Origin: Lachnospiraceae bacterium
GTDB taxonomy: Bacteria > Bacillota > Clostridia > Lachnospirales > Lachnospiraceae
NCBI GenBank assembly: GCA_017468395.1
Contig: JAFUIR010000004.1
Span: 186,001-250,000 of the forward strand
DNA: 64,000 nucleotides
Direction: 5' to 3'
Below are positions 15,777 to 25,477 of this stretch, in pieces (positions within the stretch are counted from its first letter, which is position 1; the number at the start of each line of letters is the position of its first letter). The translations under genes were made by a program, and so were the position numbers. Below the pieces are notes generated by a model that was not told the origin of the DNA, searched no databases, and worked only from the letters and a program-made list of their open reading frames with translations.

Positions 15777-17120
15777 ATGAATATTTTGGTACTAAACGGC
15801 AGTCCCAAGGGAAATTACAGTATCACTCTGCAGACAGTTCTTTATTTAGAAAAGAAATATCCCCGGCACAGTTTCAATATTCTTCACGTCGGTCAGCGGA
15901 TTAAGGCTTTGGAAAAGGATTTCACCCCAGCAATGGATGCCATCCGCCAGGCGGATATGCTTCTTTTTGCCTATCCTGTCTACACCTTTATTGCACCTTG
16001 CCAGTTGCACCGCTTCATCGAACTGATGAAGGAACACAATGCTCCCGTGGAAGGAAAATTTTCCTCTCAAATTACTACTTCCAAGCATTTTTACGATGTG
16101 ACCGCACACCGTTATATACAGGATAACTGTCAGGACATGCATATGAAGTTTATCCGGGGTCTTTCTGCGGACATGGATGACTTACTGACCCAAAAAGGGC
16201 AGACGGAAGCCGAAAAATACTTTGAGCACCTTTGCTGGTGTGTGGAAAAGGACTCTTACGAACCTTGTTATCACAAAATATCGGCTCCTGCACATATTGC
16301 CGTAACCTTACCTTCAAATGTAACTGCTCCCTTAGAAGGGGACGTTGTTATCCTGACGGATTGCCTGCCGGATAACACTCAGCTTTCTTCCATGATTGCC
16401 CGTTTTCAGGCTGTATTGCCTGTAAAAACCCGTATAGTGAATATCAGTGAATATCCCTTTATGGGTGGTTGTCTTGGCTGCTTTAACTGCGCCACAAACG
16501 GCGTTTGCATTTATAAAGACGGATTTGACAATTTCCTGCGAAAGGAAATCCAGACTGCCCAGGCAATTATTTACGCCTTTACCATTAAAGACCATTCCAT
16601 GGGCTCCCGCTTTAAAATGTACGACGACAGAAACTTCTGCAACGGTCATCGCACTGTTACCATTGGTATGCCGGTAGGTTATCTTATCAGCGGTAACTAT
16701 TCCGAAGAACCCAATCTGCAGATGGTTATCGAAGGGCGCGCTCAGGTGGGCAGCAACATTTTGGCCGGTATCGCCACTGACGAGACCAATCCAGACAAAG
16801 AAATTGATACCTTGGCAGCATCTTTAGTTTATGCGCTGGAACACAAAAACACCCAGCCCCAAAACTTTTACGGCGTAGGCGGTATGAAAATTTTCCGGGA
16901 TTTGATTTACCAGATGCGTGGAATGATGAAGGCAGACCACCGCTTCTTTAAATCCCACGGTCAATACGACTTCCCCCAGAAGAAGAAAGGGCTTATCTTT
17001 AAAATGTATTTGGTGGGAGCACTTATCTCCTCGCCGAAAATCAAATCAAAAATGGGTAATAAAATGAATGAGGGCATGATTGCCCCCTACAAAAAATTAT
17101 TGGAAGATATCCATAAATAG
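15777..17120 (+). CDS. Two-domain NADPH-dependent FMN reductase/flavodoxin-like protein
   Basis: 447 residues with two flavodoxin-like folds in tandem. The first begins MNILVLNGSPKGNYSITLQT (phosphate-binding S-P-K-G-N) with 'FAYPVYTFIAPCQLHRFIELM'. The second starts around residue 190 ('DVVILTDCLPDNTQLSSM') and has the cysteine cluster 'GCLGCFNCATNGVC' around residues 228-241, found in iron-sulfur flavoprotein-like reductases. The second copy's own N-terminal FMN loop is weak, so only one domain may bind FMN. Likely a cytoplasmic NAD(P)H-dependent quinone or nitro-type reductase; substrate unknown. It is a single-gene transcript with its own promoter and terminator. Confidence 0.8.
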   Translation: MNILVLNGSPKGNYSITLQTVLYLEKKYPRHSFNILHVGQRIKALEKDFTPAMDAIRQADMLLFAYPVYTFIAPCQLHRFIELMKEHNAPVEGKFSSQITTSKHFYDVTAHRYIQDNCQDMHMKFIRGLSADMDDLLTQKGQTEAEKYFEHLCWCVEKDSYEPCYHKISAPAHIAVTLPSNVTAPLEGDVVILTDCLPDNTQLSSMIARFQAVLPVKTRIVNISEYPFMGGCLGCFNCATNGVCIYKDGFDNFLRKEIQTAQAIIYAFTIKDHSMGSRFKMYDDRNFCNGHRTVTIGMPVGYLISGNYSEEPNLQMVIEGRAQVGSNILAGIATDETNPDKEIDTLAASLVYALEHKNTQPQNFYGVGGMKIFRDLIYQMRGMMKADHRFFKSHGQYDFPQKKKGLIFKMYLVGALISSPKIKSKMGNKMNEGMIAPYKKLLEDIHK

Positions 17121-17130
17121 GTAAAAATTA

Positions 17131-17160
17131 ACCTCTGTAAATCCAAAGACTTACAGAGGT
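17131..17160. terminator. Bidirectional terminator between the flavoprotein and MATE genes
   Basis: ACCTCTGTAA / TTACAGAGGT with a ten-base loop. CTTCTTTTT follows on the plus strand and TTAATTTTTACC on the minus strand, between two convergent genes. Confidence 0.85.
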
Positions 17161-17167
17161 CTTCTTT

Positions 17168-18583
17168 TTAATCGTCCAATTTTTCCGGTCCTGCCATAGC
17201 ATTTTTCTTCCATCTTCCCAACTTATAAAAAAGGAAAGTCAGTACAGCGCCCATTACCCATGAAACAAGCAATGATATCTGGATACACTCGAAGCGTCCG
17301 TAAGGAAGTTCCGGTGTAGTGGTTGCCCAGGAAATCAAATATGCAATGGGCACACGCAAAACCACGGTGGTAATTAATGAGATCCACATAGGAGTTACGG
17401 TATCCCCTGCACCGCGCATAACACCGGACAAACTCTGGGTAACCGCCATGGCAATATATCCCACCGCCAAAATACTCATCATATACATACTCTGTTCCAC
17501 CAGAGCCTCTGTATCCGTGAAAATCATCATCAAATATCTTCCAAAGAGCAAAATAACACCTGTAATCACCGCAGAACAACTTACCGCCATCAAAGTACCC
17601 TGCTTGGCACCTTTGATTACACGGTCCATTTTTCTGGCACCCACGTTCTGACCTGCATAAGTGGTCATGGCCATACCAAAAGAAAAGTTGGGCATCATGG
17701 CAAAACCGTCCACACGCATTACGATACCGTTGGCAGTAACGAACTGCTCGCCAAAACTGTTGGTCAAAGACTGCACAATAATCATGGCAGACGAGAAAAT
17801 CGCCTGTGTCAAACCTGAGGGCAATCCCAGTTTAATAATCTGCACCACATATTCTTTGGACAGTTTCAGTTGGGCTCTACCCAAATCAAAAACATCTTTC
17901 ATACGCATCAGTTTAAACAGACAGCATACCGAAGAAATTGCCTGGGCAATTACAGTTGCCAAAGAGACACCGGCAACCCCCATTTTCAGCCCTGCCACAA
18001 ACCAAACATCCAAAACAATATTCAGTACCGTAGCAATCAACAGGTAAACAAGTGCTGAGAAAGAATCCCCCATTCCTCGCAATATACCGCTTAAAATATT
18101 ATAAAAAGCCATGCCTGCGATACCAAACATTAAAATCACCAGATAATCTGTAGCATCATCAATAATGGCATCAGGGGTTTTCAATATCTCCAACAGAGTA
18201 CGGATAAAAGGCGGCGCCGCAATCATCAAAATCAAAGATACCAGCGCAGTCAAAACTATACTGGTTCCGATGGTCGCAGAAAGTTCCTCTCTTGCCTTTG
18301 CACCAAAATACTGGGAAACCATGATTCCCACGCCCGCCGAAATACCTACAAACAAAACCAAAAGCAAATTGAAAAGCGGTCCCGCACTGGTTACTGCACC
18401 TAACGCATTGTCGCCCACATAATGACCTACAACAATACTGTCCACAGTGCTGTACAACTGCTGTGCAATGTTACCGATTAGCATGGGCACCGAAAACATC
18501 ACAATACTTTTCCATGGCTTTCCCACTGTCATGTCTGTGGGTTCAAATAACTTCTTAATACTTACCATTCTTTTCTTTCGCAC
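17168..18583 (-). CDS. MATE-family multidrug/cation antiporter
   Basis: 471 residues, twelve predicted membrane helices in two related halves. The N-terminus 'VGKPWKSIVMFSVPMLIGNIAQQLYSTVDSIVVGHYVG' is diagnostic of the NorM/DinF-like MATE exporters. It exports cationic drugs or metabolites using Na+ or H+; the substrate is unknown. The first codon may be GTG (18583) or the ATG five codons later (18568); neither has a strong binding site. It is monocistronic, ending at the shared terminator, and divergent from the DUF6020-like gene. Confidence 0.9.
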   Translation of the reverse strand: MRKKRMVSIKKLFEPTDMTVGKPWKSIVMFSVPMLIGNIAQQLYSTVDSIVVGHYVGDNALGAVTSAGPLFNLLLVLFVGISAGVGIMVSQYFGAKAREELSATIGTSIVLTALVSLILMIAAPPFIRTLLEILKTPDAIIDDATDYLVILMFGIAGMAFYNILSGILRGMGDSFSALVYLLIATVLNIVLDVWFVAGLKMGVAGVSLATVIAQAISSVCCLFKLMRMKDVFDLGRAQLKLSKEYVVQIIKLGLPSGLTQAIFSSAMIIVQSLTNSFGEQFVTANGIVMRVDGFAMMPNFSFGMAMTTYAGQNVGARKMDRVIKGAKQGTLMAVSCSAVITGVILLFGRYLMMIFTDTEALVEQSMYMMSILAVGYIAMAVTQSLSGVMRGAGDTVTPMWISLITTVVLRVPIAYLISWATTTPELPYGRFECIQISLLVSWVMGAVLTFLFYKLGRWKKNAMAGPEKLDD

Positions 18584-18828
18584 CTTTCGTAATACTGATA
18601 TATAAATTCCCTTATAGAAAAAAATGCATATTTACGCACAAAAAACATGGTAACATTTTTATTCACTTGTGACAACAAATTTTTTCTCATTTTATTGCAT
18701 TTTCTCCAATTCCCACAAACTCTGCTGCCCTGCCATATTCTTGATTTTTCGCACCTGATATGATACGCTTGATAAAATGCGGTAAACTGCAAATGATAAA
18801 CTACGGAATATATGGAGGCAACTCTTTT

Positions 18829-20493
18829 ATGTTAAAAATAATCAATCGGAAAAAGGTTCTCACCTGCATATTGGCACTGCTTCTTACTTTTATGCATATT
18901 GCCGGCTGGCAAATCAGCATGGACTATGGTTCTTCTGTCCACACCTCGGCTTTTTTCCAAAAAATCGGTGTTTTGAAAAACTGGCAGTGTCTTTTGATAG
19001 GGGCCTTTGAATGGTGCATTTTGAGCGTTCTTTTTTACCGTTTATTTACTTGGCTTGAAAAACGCGAAACACAAATTACGGAAGAAAAAACCGCTCCCGC
19101 TGTGCTTGCCCTGATGAATGTGCCCCGGTATTTCGGTTTTATGGCTTTCGGCATTCTTTTCGCCATTTGGATGCTTTTTTTGTGGGGCTGCTATCCCGGC
19201 TACTACAACTACGATATCGGCAACCAGCTTCCTCAGTTTATGTATGCAGAAGTTCCTTACAATGCCCATCATCCCCTTTTGCACACCATCATCAGCGGAG
19301 CCATCATTACACTGGGATACCATATAAACAGCACGGATTTAACTCTCGGGCTGTTTATGTACAGCGTGTTCCAAATGGCTGCTTGTGCTGCCTGCTTAAG
19401 TTATTCCTTACATTTTATATACAAACGCAGCCGTAATCTTATCCTGACCATTGTTGCACTTATTTTCTACGCCCTTTGTCCGCCCCTTGTAATGCTTGCC
19501 ATGAGCGCCACCAAAGACGTACTGTGCTACTCTGCTCTTTTGGTAGGAATTATCGGTTTATGGGAACTGGTAGAAGAAATCGGTTTGAAGGGCACCGCTA
19601 AGTGGCACAAGTGGATTTTTCCCGCCGTTTTCCTGATTTTTTCCTGCTTGATGCGTAAGAATGTCATCTATGCGGTTGTTGTTCTTACGTTTTTTTCCTT
19701 AATGATTATAAAAAAAGAACGTCTGAAACAATTACTGTTTTATATTGGCATATTTGCTGTTTATTTTGCCATCGACAAAGCCCTTGTAGTTGGGCTTAAC
19801 GCCATTCCCGGTTCCTTAAACGAAGCACTTTGCGTGCCTTACCAGCAAATAGCAAGGCTTTACACCATAGAAGGGGCGGATGCTTTTACCGATGAGGAAT
19901 ATGCCATGCTGTCTGACATTATACCGCCGCAGTCCCTTTTACTTTACGACCCGGCCATGGCAGACCCTATAAAAGCAAATTTTAATCCCGGACTGGAAAC
20001 CCTTAAAGAGAACGCAGGGGATTATCTTCTCCTGTGGCTGAAAAAGGGCTTGGAATACCCGAAAATTTATATAGATTCTTTCCTGTACAACACTTATCAG
20101 GCGTGGTATCCGGGCACTACAGTAATGGAACAAAAAGGCGTCCGCTATTTCTACATTACCGATTGGCAGGAAGAATACGGAACTCCCAACTGGCAGGGTT
20201 TATATGACTTTTACCAGGGCGTTACTTATGGTTCTTACACGAAATACCCTGTCTTTCGTCTCTTTTTTGCTACCGGAACCATGTTTTGGATTAGCGTAAT
20301 TGCCATCTTCTACAGTCTTTGGAAAAAAGACAAAAGCACTACCATGGCCTTACTTTTAAATCTGCTGGTATGCGCCACATCCTTCTGCGGACCTGTTTCC
20401 GACGTGCGCTACTACCTGATTTTGTTCTATTTGGCTCCGGTGTGTTTCAGTTTAATGCTTCGCAAAAATGCCGCAGAAAGGAATCTTCCATGA
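18829..20493 (+). CDS. Polytopic membrane protein, DUF6020-like
   Basis: 554 residues with roughly eleven hydrophobic helices and 'WGCYPGYYNYDIGNQLPQF', 'HHPLLHTIISG' and 'GPVSDVRYYLILFYLAPV'. The pattern (first extracytoplasmic loop with Asp, helix-rich body) resembles GT-C type glycosyltransferases and the DUF6020 family of Lachnospiraceae. It probably transfers a sugar from a polyprenyl-phosphate donor to an envelope glycan, but this is an inference from fold. The ATG at 18829 has GGAGG ten bases upstream; an in-frame extension to 18760 lacks a site. Its stop overlaps the AraC gene start (ATGA), so the two are coupled. Confidence 0.7.
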   Translation: MLKIINRKKVLTCILALLLTFMHIAGWQISMDYGSSVHTSAFFQKIGVLKNWQCLLIGAFEWCILSVLFYRLFTWLEKRETQITEEKTAPAVLALMNVPRYFGFMAFGILFAIWMLFLWGCYPGYYNYDIGNQLPQFMYAEVPYNAHHPLLHTIISGAIITLGYHINSTDLTLGLFMYSVFQMAACAACLSYSLHFIYKRSRNLILTIVALIFYALCPPLVMLAMSATKDVLCYSALLVGIIGLWELVEEIGLKGTAKWHKWIFPAVFLIFSCLMRKNVIYAVVVLTFFSLMIIKKERLKQLLFYIGIFAVYFAIDKALVVGLNAIPGSLNEALCVPYQQIARLYTIEGADAFTDEEYAMLSDIIPPQSLLLYDPAMADPIKANFNPGLETLKENAGDYLLLWLKKGLEYPKIYIDSFLYNTYQAWYPGTTVMEQKGVRYFYITDWQEEYGTPNWQGLYDFYQGVTYGSYTKYPVFRLFFATGTMFWISVIAIFYSLWKKDKSTTMALLLNLLVCATSFCGPVSDVRYYLILFYLAPVCFSLMLRKNAAERNLP

Positions 20494-21353
20494 GGTATTT
20501 AAGCCCTGATTTCACGCACCCGCTCTCCTGTTCTGTCAGCGGGCAACTAAACAGTGCCGATGGCTTTTTGCATCACCGGAGAACTTTTGATTACCATGTG
20601 CTTATTATGGTTACGGAAGGTACTTTATTTATTTCTTCAAATAATACCCTCTGCCAAGTGACCGCCGGTCAATATATTCTGCTCCCCGCAAATGAGGAAC
20701 ATTACGGCTATCAGCCCTCTAAAGGGAAGTTGTCATATATGTGGGTTCATTTTCGCAGTGCCATGAATTTTGTCACAATTTGCGACAGTTTATCTGCTAA
20801 GGACACTCTTTCCGTACAAGACGCCCATACTTATATTATGCCGGAAACAGGGAATTTTGCCCCCAATAACCGGGCACCTCTTCTGTTTCATCAACTTCTG
20901 GATTTATCTTTTGATAACTCCGCACACACTGCCCAAATGTCGGATTATGCCCTGAGCCTTTTAATGATGGAACTTTCCAGACAGCAAGAACAATCCGGGC
21001 AATGCCCCGAGAAAAATGTTCCGCCGGTAGTCGTAAGCGTAGCAGAATGGATAAAATCCCACTATCATGAGCCTTTTTCCGTTTCAAACCTGGCAGAAAG
21101 GTTTGGTTATCAGGCCAATTATCTTTCTACGGTATTCAAAAAACACATGGGCATTTCCCTTGTGGGCTATGCCAACAAACTACGCATAGAAACCGCTAAA
21201 AATCTGCTGGCAAACTATGACCTTACCATAAAAGAAGCCGCATATTCCTGCGGCTTCCCGGATGATAAATACTTTATGCGCACCTTTAAAAAACTGGAAG
21301 GCATTACTCCTTCGGAATACAAAACTGCCTTTTTTAAGAAAATAATGAATTAG
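20490..21353 (+). CDS. AraC-family regulator with N-terminal cupin sensor
   Basis: 287 residues. The N-terminal half is an AraC-type cupin ('FDYHVLIMVTEGTLFISSNNTLCQVTAGQYILLPANEEHYGYQ'). The C-terminal 100 residues hold two HTH motifs ('PFSVSNLAERFGYQANYLSTVFKKHMG' and 'TIKEAAYSCGFPDDKYFMRTFKKLEGITPSEY'). It likely senses a sugar and controls the convergent GH127 gene or nearby glycan genes. The start overlaps the upstream stop by four bases and has AAAGGA before it. Its last 20 bases overlap the 3' end of the GH127 gene on the other strand. Confidence 0.9.
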   Translation: MRYLSPDFTHPLSCSVSGQLNSADGFLHHRRTFDYHVLIMVTEGTLFISSNNTLCQVTAGQYILLPANEEHYGYQPSKGKLSYMWVHFRSAMNFVTICDSLSAKDTLSVQDAHTYIMPETGNFAPNNRAPLLFHQLLDLSFDNSAHTAQMSDYALSLLMMELSRQQEQSGQCPEKNVPPVVVSVAEWIKSHYHEPFSVSNLAERFGYQANYLSTVFKKHMGISLVGYANKLRIETAKNLLANYDLTIKEAAYSCGFPDDKYFMRTFKKLEGITPSEYKTAFFKKIMN

Positions 21354-23163
21354 TCTTCTTGGTAAAATAAATCGTATACTGCTCGTCGGTGATGTCATAA
21401 AGAGGCATGAAGGTCATGTTCTCCGGCTGCATCACTGTACGATAGGTGCTCTGCATCCAAGGGAAGGAACTGTAGGTATGTTCACTTTCCTGTTTCAAAA
21501 CACTTTCTATGTCCCCGTTCCCAAATGTCAAACCCTTATCTTTATCACAAAGTCCCGCCAAAACAATGGGGCCTTCCAAAACAGCACAAAGCTGCGGTCT
21601 GTCCGGCAAAACGGATAAGCTAAGACCTGCCGGGAAGAAAATGCGTATTACGCAGTCTTTACCGGCAATATCCACATCCAGATATCCCTCCCTTACAGAC
21701 AAATCTGCCATCTCCTCATCATCAATAGTAACCACAGGCGCACTCTTTACCCACTCAGGTATTCTGAAAGACATCGTAAAGTTTGCATTGGTCTTTACCT
21801 CAAATTTCATAAGCCATCTGGACATCTGGCTTTCATCTTCGCCATCGAAAAAGGCCTGGTCATTATAGTATTTCATATCTACCGACTGGGTAATTTCCAT
21901 CACTTTTCCCTCTGCACTTTCCTGCATCTTTGAAGGAATATACTGACTTACCACAATGCTGTTTGCCTTCTCATCTTTATAATAGCACAGGGACGGATAC
22001 AAAGTCTGGGCCTGCACCATCGTTCCGTAGCAACACCAAAAGTCATGGGTCTTGCTGCCCCACTTCTTTTTGCTTCCCGCTTTCATGGGCAGGAAATAGG
22101 TAGGCATACCTGTCATTTTATTTTGCTGGGCCAAAAAGCCGTTATAGAGGTTCTTTTCGATATAATCGCCGTAAGTTTTATCTCCCGTAAAACGATAGAG
22201 ATAGTCTGCAAGGCGGACCATATTATAAACCGTACAAAATTCCTGATTGCGTTCTCCCAAAAACTGTCCGTTCCTGTGAGGCGGTATCCAAAACTCTCCT
22301 GCATTCTGACCACCGGTGCAATAAGCATCCCTGTCCTCTACCGCACATTTCCAAAAGGCTTTCACGATGATAAGCCACTTCTCATCCCCTGTGATTTCAT
22401 ACATTTTGGCAGCACCGTGAGCCAACGGAATACTGGCATTAGCATGAGTATTGGTCAGTGCATCCTTGCCCGCAAGCAACTTTTTATATAAGGAGGGATT
22501 ATTATACTTATTGGCCAGTTCCAAATACTTTTTATTTCCGGTAACCTCGTACAACGTACTCCATGCTTCAATCATGCCGCCCTCTTCTCCGCTGTAAACG
22601 GCATGAGGATTTTTCACTGCCATATCCTCCGTCCACGCCACATACCAGTCTGCCAGATTGCTTAAAAGTTCCAACGCCTTTTCATTTTGGGCATACTGAT
22701 ATACATGGGTAAGTCCCATAATCAATTTGTGCATCACATACTGGGGCGACCAAATATATTCATTTCTCTCCAATTTTTTAAAATATTTTTCCGGAAAAGG
22801 TCCCAGCCACTGTCCCCCATTTAATTTCTGACACTTCTCCAATTCGTCTACTATCACATCCACTTTTGCTTTCAGTTCCCGGTCATTGTTTGTTACTACC
22901 AGCATGGATGCCGCCGACAGAAAATGTCCCAGAAAATGACCTCTAAGCTGACAAATAGGTGCTTCCCATCCCCAGTGCAGTTTTGCCGTAGCCGGGTCTT
23001 CCACAATCTGAAGGTCAGGCATCACAATTCCCGCCTCCAAATAAAAATTCTGCAACAGTCCCTGAATACTCAGTTCCATAAGATATTCCCTGTTTACGTC
23101 CCCGCGCTCACTGAAAATGCCAGGCTCCAGACTCACATTCTTTTTATTAACAGCACTTAACAT
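21334..23163 (-). CDS. GH127-family glycosidase (beta-L-arabinofuranosidase-like)
   Basis: 609 residues, an (alpha/alpha)6 barrel protein of the DUF1680/GH127 type. Zinc-thiolate active-site residues known from HypBA1 have counterparts here: Glu and Cys in 'NQEFCTVYNM' (about 308-310) and the Cys pair in 'HDFWCCYGT' (about 376-377). No signal peptide, so it acts on imported oligosaccharides in the cytoplasm. Substrate within GH127 (beta-arabinofuranosides or related sugars) cannot be fixed. The ATG at 23163 has GGAAGG upstream; two earlier in-frame ATGs are weaker. The regulator is probably the convergent AraC protein. No sugar transporter is adjacent. Confidence 0.87.
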   Translation of the reverse strand: MLSAVNKKNVSLEPGIFSERGDVNREYLMELSIQGLLQNFYLEAGIVMPDLQIVEDPATAKLHWGWEAPICQLRGHFLGHFLSAASMLVVTNNDRELKAKVDVIVDELEKCQKLNGGQWLGPFPEKYFKKLERNEYIWSPQYVMHKLIMGLTHVYQYAQNEKALELLSNLADWYVAWTEDMAVKNPHAVYSGEEGGMIEAWSTLYEVTGNKKYLELANKYNNPSLYKKLLAGKDALTNTHANASIPLAHGAAKMYEITGDEKWLIIVKAFWKCAVEDRDAYCTGGQNAGEFWIPPHRNGQFLGERNQEFCTVYNMVRLADYLYRFTGDKTYGDYIEKNLYNGFLAQQNKMTGMPTYFLPMKAGSKKKWGSKTHDFWCCYGTMVQAQTLYPSLCYYKDEKANSIVVSQYIPSKMQESAEGKVMEITQSVDMKYYNDQAFFDGEDESQMSRWLMKFEVKTNANFTMSFRIPEWVKSAPVVTIDDEEMADLSVREGYLDVDIAGKDCVIRIFFPAGLSLSVLPDRPQLCAVLEGPIVLAGLCDKDKGLTFGNGDIESVLKQESEHTYSSFPWMQSTYRTVMQPENMTFMPLYDITDEQYTIYFTKKTNSLFS

Positions 23164-23203
23164 ACCAAATACCTTCCTTTCCCTCATTACAGGATTTGAT
23201 TTC

Positions 23204-23232
23204 ACTATATCTTACTTGCTATTTCCTGTCAG
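23204..23232 (-). promoter_or_regulatory. Putative promoter of the GH127 gene
   Basis: Minus-strand CTGACA, 17-bp spacer, TATAGT, 40 bp before the chosen start. A second weaker pair (TTGTCC-N16-TATACA) lies just upstream, so the exact start site is uncertain. Confidence 0.4.
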
Positions 23233-23288
23233 TGTATAAACTCTTTGAAAAGGTGGACAATTCTCTGATTTTTATTTTTACGCAAAAA

Positions 23289-23317
23289 GAAAACAAGATG
23301 TTTTCCACCTTGTTTTC
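23289..23317 (-). terminator. Terminator of glgB
   Basis: GAAAACAAG / CTTGTTTTC with an 11-base loop and TTTTTGCG following on the minus strand, 28 bp past the glgB stop. Confidence 0.8.
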
Positions 23318-23344
23318 TCTTTATTTCCTTAGATATTTTCCGCT

Positions 23345-25330
23345 CTATTTTATTTTTTTCAGGCACATACCTGTGCGGGTAGGTAAATATATGGGAAATC
23401 CCCAGTCAGAATTTCCTGTCTGCATAGCTGTGTAGGGCATGGATAAAGCAATTCTGTCCCAGCCTCCAAACCGCTCTTCATCGGTGGATAAAACCGGCTC
23501 ATAAGTTCCCTCTTTTCCGGTACGCACAAAATAGGATTCATAAGAGTTCCATGGACTGAAATTCAGTATGAAAATCCTATCATTTCTCTCATAAACCAGC
23601 ACCTTTGCATTATCATCAATGTAAAGGCTGATAGGGTCTTTTTCCAAAATATTGTTGCTGCGGGCAAAATCTACCATGGCCTTGTCAAATTCCAAAAGCC
23701 ATTCATATTTCAAGTTTTTATCATCCGCAAGGTGCCACTGTCTGCGGCAATAATAATAACTCCAGCCATTGCCCTCTCTGGGGAAATCAATCCACTCCGG
23801 ATGTCCGAATTCGTTACCCATAAAATTCAGATAACCGCTTCCTGCAAGGGTCATGGTTACCATGCGGATCATCTTGTGCAGCGCAATGCCTCTGTCAATG
23901 ATAATACTGCCCGATTGCTTAGACATATCTGTATACATGGCACTGTCGCACAACCAGAACATAATGGTTTTGTCTCCCACCAGTGCCTGGTCATGGGATT
24001 CCACATAACCAATATTTTTTTCCATAGGACGGCGGCTGGTCAGTTCATGCCAGATATGGTACATGTTCCAGTCCTCGTCTTTGGTTGTTTTTAATATTTT
24101 AATCCACATATCCGGCACACCCATAGACAGGCGGAAATCAAAGCCGATACCACCATCTTCAATAGGAAGACACATGCCCGGCATCGCAGACATATCTTCC
24201 GCAACCGTAATTGCATTGGGATTGACCTGACGAATCAGTTCGTTTGCCAGTTGGAGATAAGTCAATGCTTCTGTGTCGGTATTCATGGAAAAGTACTTGC
24301 CATAATCCGTAAAGGCAACCCCCAGACCATGGTCATGGTAAATCATGGAAGTCACACCATCAAAACGAAAACCGTCAAAACGGTATTCTGTCATCCAAAA
24401 CTTTAAATTGGACAACAAAAAGTGTATCACTTCGTTTTTGTCATAATTAAACAATTTGGTGCCCCATGTAGGATGGTCGCCTTTTCCCCCTGCATGGAAA
24501 AACTGATAATCGGTTCCGTCAAATTCATTAATGCCCTCGGCTGTATTTTTTACCGCATGGGAATGTATCACATCCAAAAGCACCGCAATACCCATACCAT
24601 GGGCTGTGTCGATGAGTTTCTTTAAATCTTCCGGCATACCGTAGCGGGAAGACGCTGCGAAGAAAGAAGACACCTGATATCCGAAAGAACCATAGTAAGG
24701 ATGCTCCATAATAGCCATAATCTGAATGGTGTTATATCCCAATTCTTTGATGCGGGGCAGAATATTTTCTGTAAACTCCGCATAAGTACCTACCGCCTCT
24801 TTTTCCTGCGCCATACCGATATGACACTCGTAGATAAAGGGATTCTTGGAAGGCACAAAATCATTTACTTTCCACTCAAAAGGAGCATCATCCAAAATCT
24901 CGGCAGACCACACATAATTTACAGGGTCCTGTACTACACGGCGGGCATAAAGAGGTATCCTCTCCATCCTTCTGCCGTCCTTCTCCACCACTGTTTTCAC
25001 TTTACAGCCGCCATAAAGACTGTTTTCCCCCTGCAAAAATATTTCATAAACACCGTTACCGATGTTGGTCAGCGGTAAACCCGTAGGATTCCAGCCGTTC
25101 ATGTCGCCCATAATATATACCGCATCTGCGCCGGGCGCCCACTCACGGTAATACCAGCCGCCATTACTTTTGTGAAATCCGAAATATTCATGTCCGTTGG
25201 CAAAATCCAAAAGAGATTGATTGTCCCCCAGAAGTTCCTGCTTTTTTCTGTTGTAGTTGCTCATTCTAAGTTCAATATCAGACTCAAAAGGCTTCAAATA
25301 TGGATCATATTCTACTATTTTGTAACTCAT
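23345..25330 (-). CDS. glgB: 1,4-alpha-glucan branching enzyme, eukaryote-like GH13_8 type
   Basis: 661 residues. It cuts alpha-1,4-glucan and reattaches the fragment as an alpha-1,6 branch. The CBM48 domain ('GWYYREWAPGADAVYIMGDMNGW') precedes the GH13 barrel with 'DVIHSHAVKN', the nucleophile Asp in 'FRFDGVTSM', the acid Glu in 'VAEDMS', and 'VESHDQAL'. The overall sequence resembles eukaryotic branching enzymes more than the common bacterial GlgB (GH13_9), a feature of several gut Firmicutes. It is monocistronic with a good promoter (25402-25430) and terminator, unlinked from glgA 18 kb away. Confidence 0.95.
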   Translation of the reverse strand: MSYKIVEYDPYLKPFESDIELRMSNYNRKKQELLGDNQSLLDFANGHEYFGFHKSNGGWYYREWAPGADAVYIMGDMNGWNPTGLPLTNIGNGVYEIFLQGENSLYGGCKVKTVVEKDGRRMERIPLYARRVVQDPVNYVWSAEILDDAPFEWKVNDFVPSKNPFIYECHIGMAQEKEAVGTYAEFTENILPRIKELGYNTIQIMAIMEHPYYGSFGYQVSSFFAASSRYGMPEDLKKLIDTAHGMGIAVLLDVIHSHAVKNTAEGINEFDGTDYQFFHAGGKGDHPTWGTKLFNYDKNEVIHFLLSNLKFWMTEYRFDGFRFDGVTSMIYHDHGLGVAFTDYGKYFSMNTDTEALTYLQLANELIRQVNPNAITVAEDMSAMPGMCLPIEDGGIGFDFRLSMGVPDMWIKILKTTKDEDWNMYHIWHELTSRRPMEKNIGYVESHDQALVGDKTIMFWLCDSAMYTDMSKQSGSIIIDRGIALHKMIRMVTMTLAGSGYLNFMGNEFGHPEWIDFPREGNGWSYYYCRRQWHLADDKNLKYEWLLEFDKAMVDFARSNNILEKDPISLYIDDNAKVLVYERNDRIFILNFSPWNSYESYFVRTGKEGTYEPVLSTDEERFGGWDRIALSMPYTAMQTGNSDWGFPIYLPTRTGMCLKKIK

Positions 25331-25401
25331 ACCGTACCCCTTCCTATGGTGCTGTTTTTCTTAAAGCCACATACGTTATGTTTTTATTTTAGGACATATT
25401 A

Positions 25402-25430
25402 ATTATACCAACATTTATGCCCGTTTTCAA
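25402..25430 (-). promoter_or_regulatory. Promoter of glgB
   Basis: Minus-strand TTGAAA, 17-bp spacer, TATAAT with a TGG extension; 72 bp before the start codon. Confidence 0.75.
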
Positions 25431-25477
25431 CAACCATTGTAGAACACTGACCCCTAAATACAAAGCATGAACTCTTT

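Noticed and set aside
18562..18792. Minus-strand 76-codon frame upstream of the MATE gene
   Set aside because: No ribosome site, overlaps the MATE start and the divergent promoter region, and the translation has no recognisable features.
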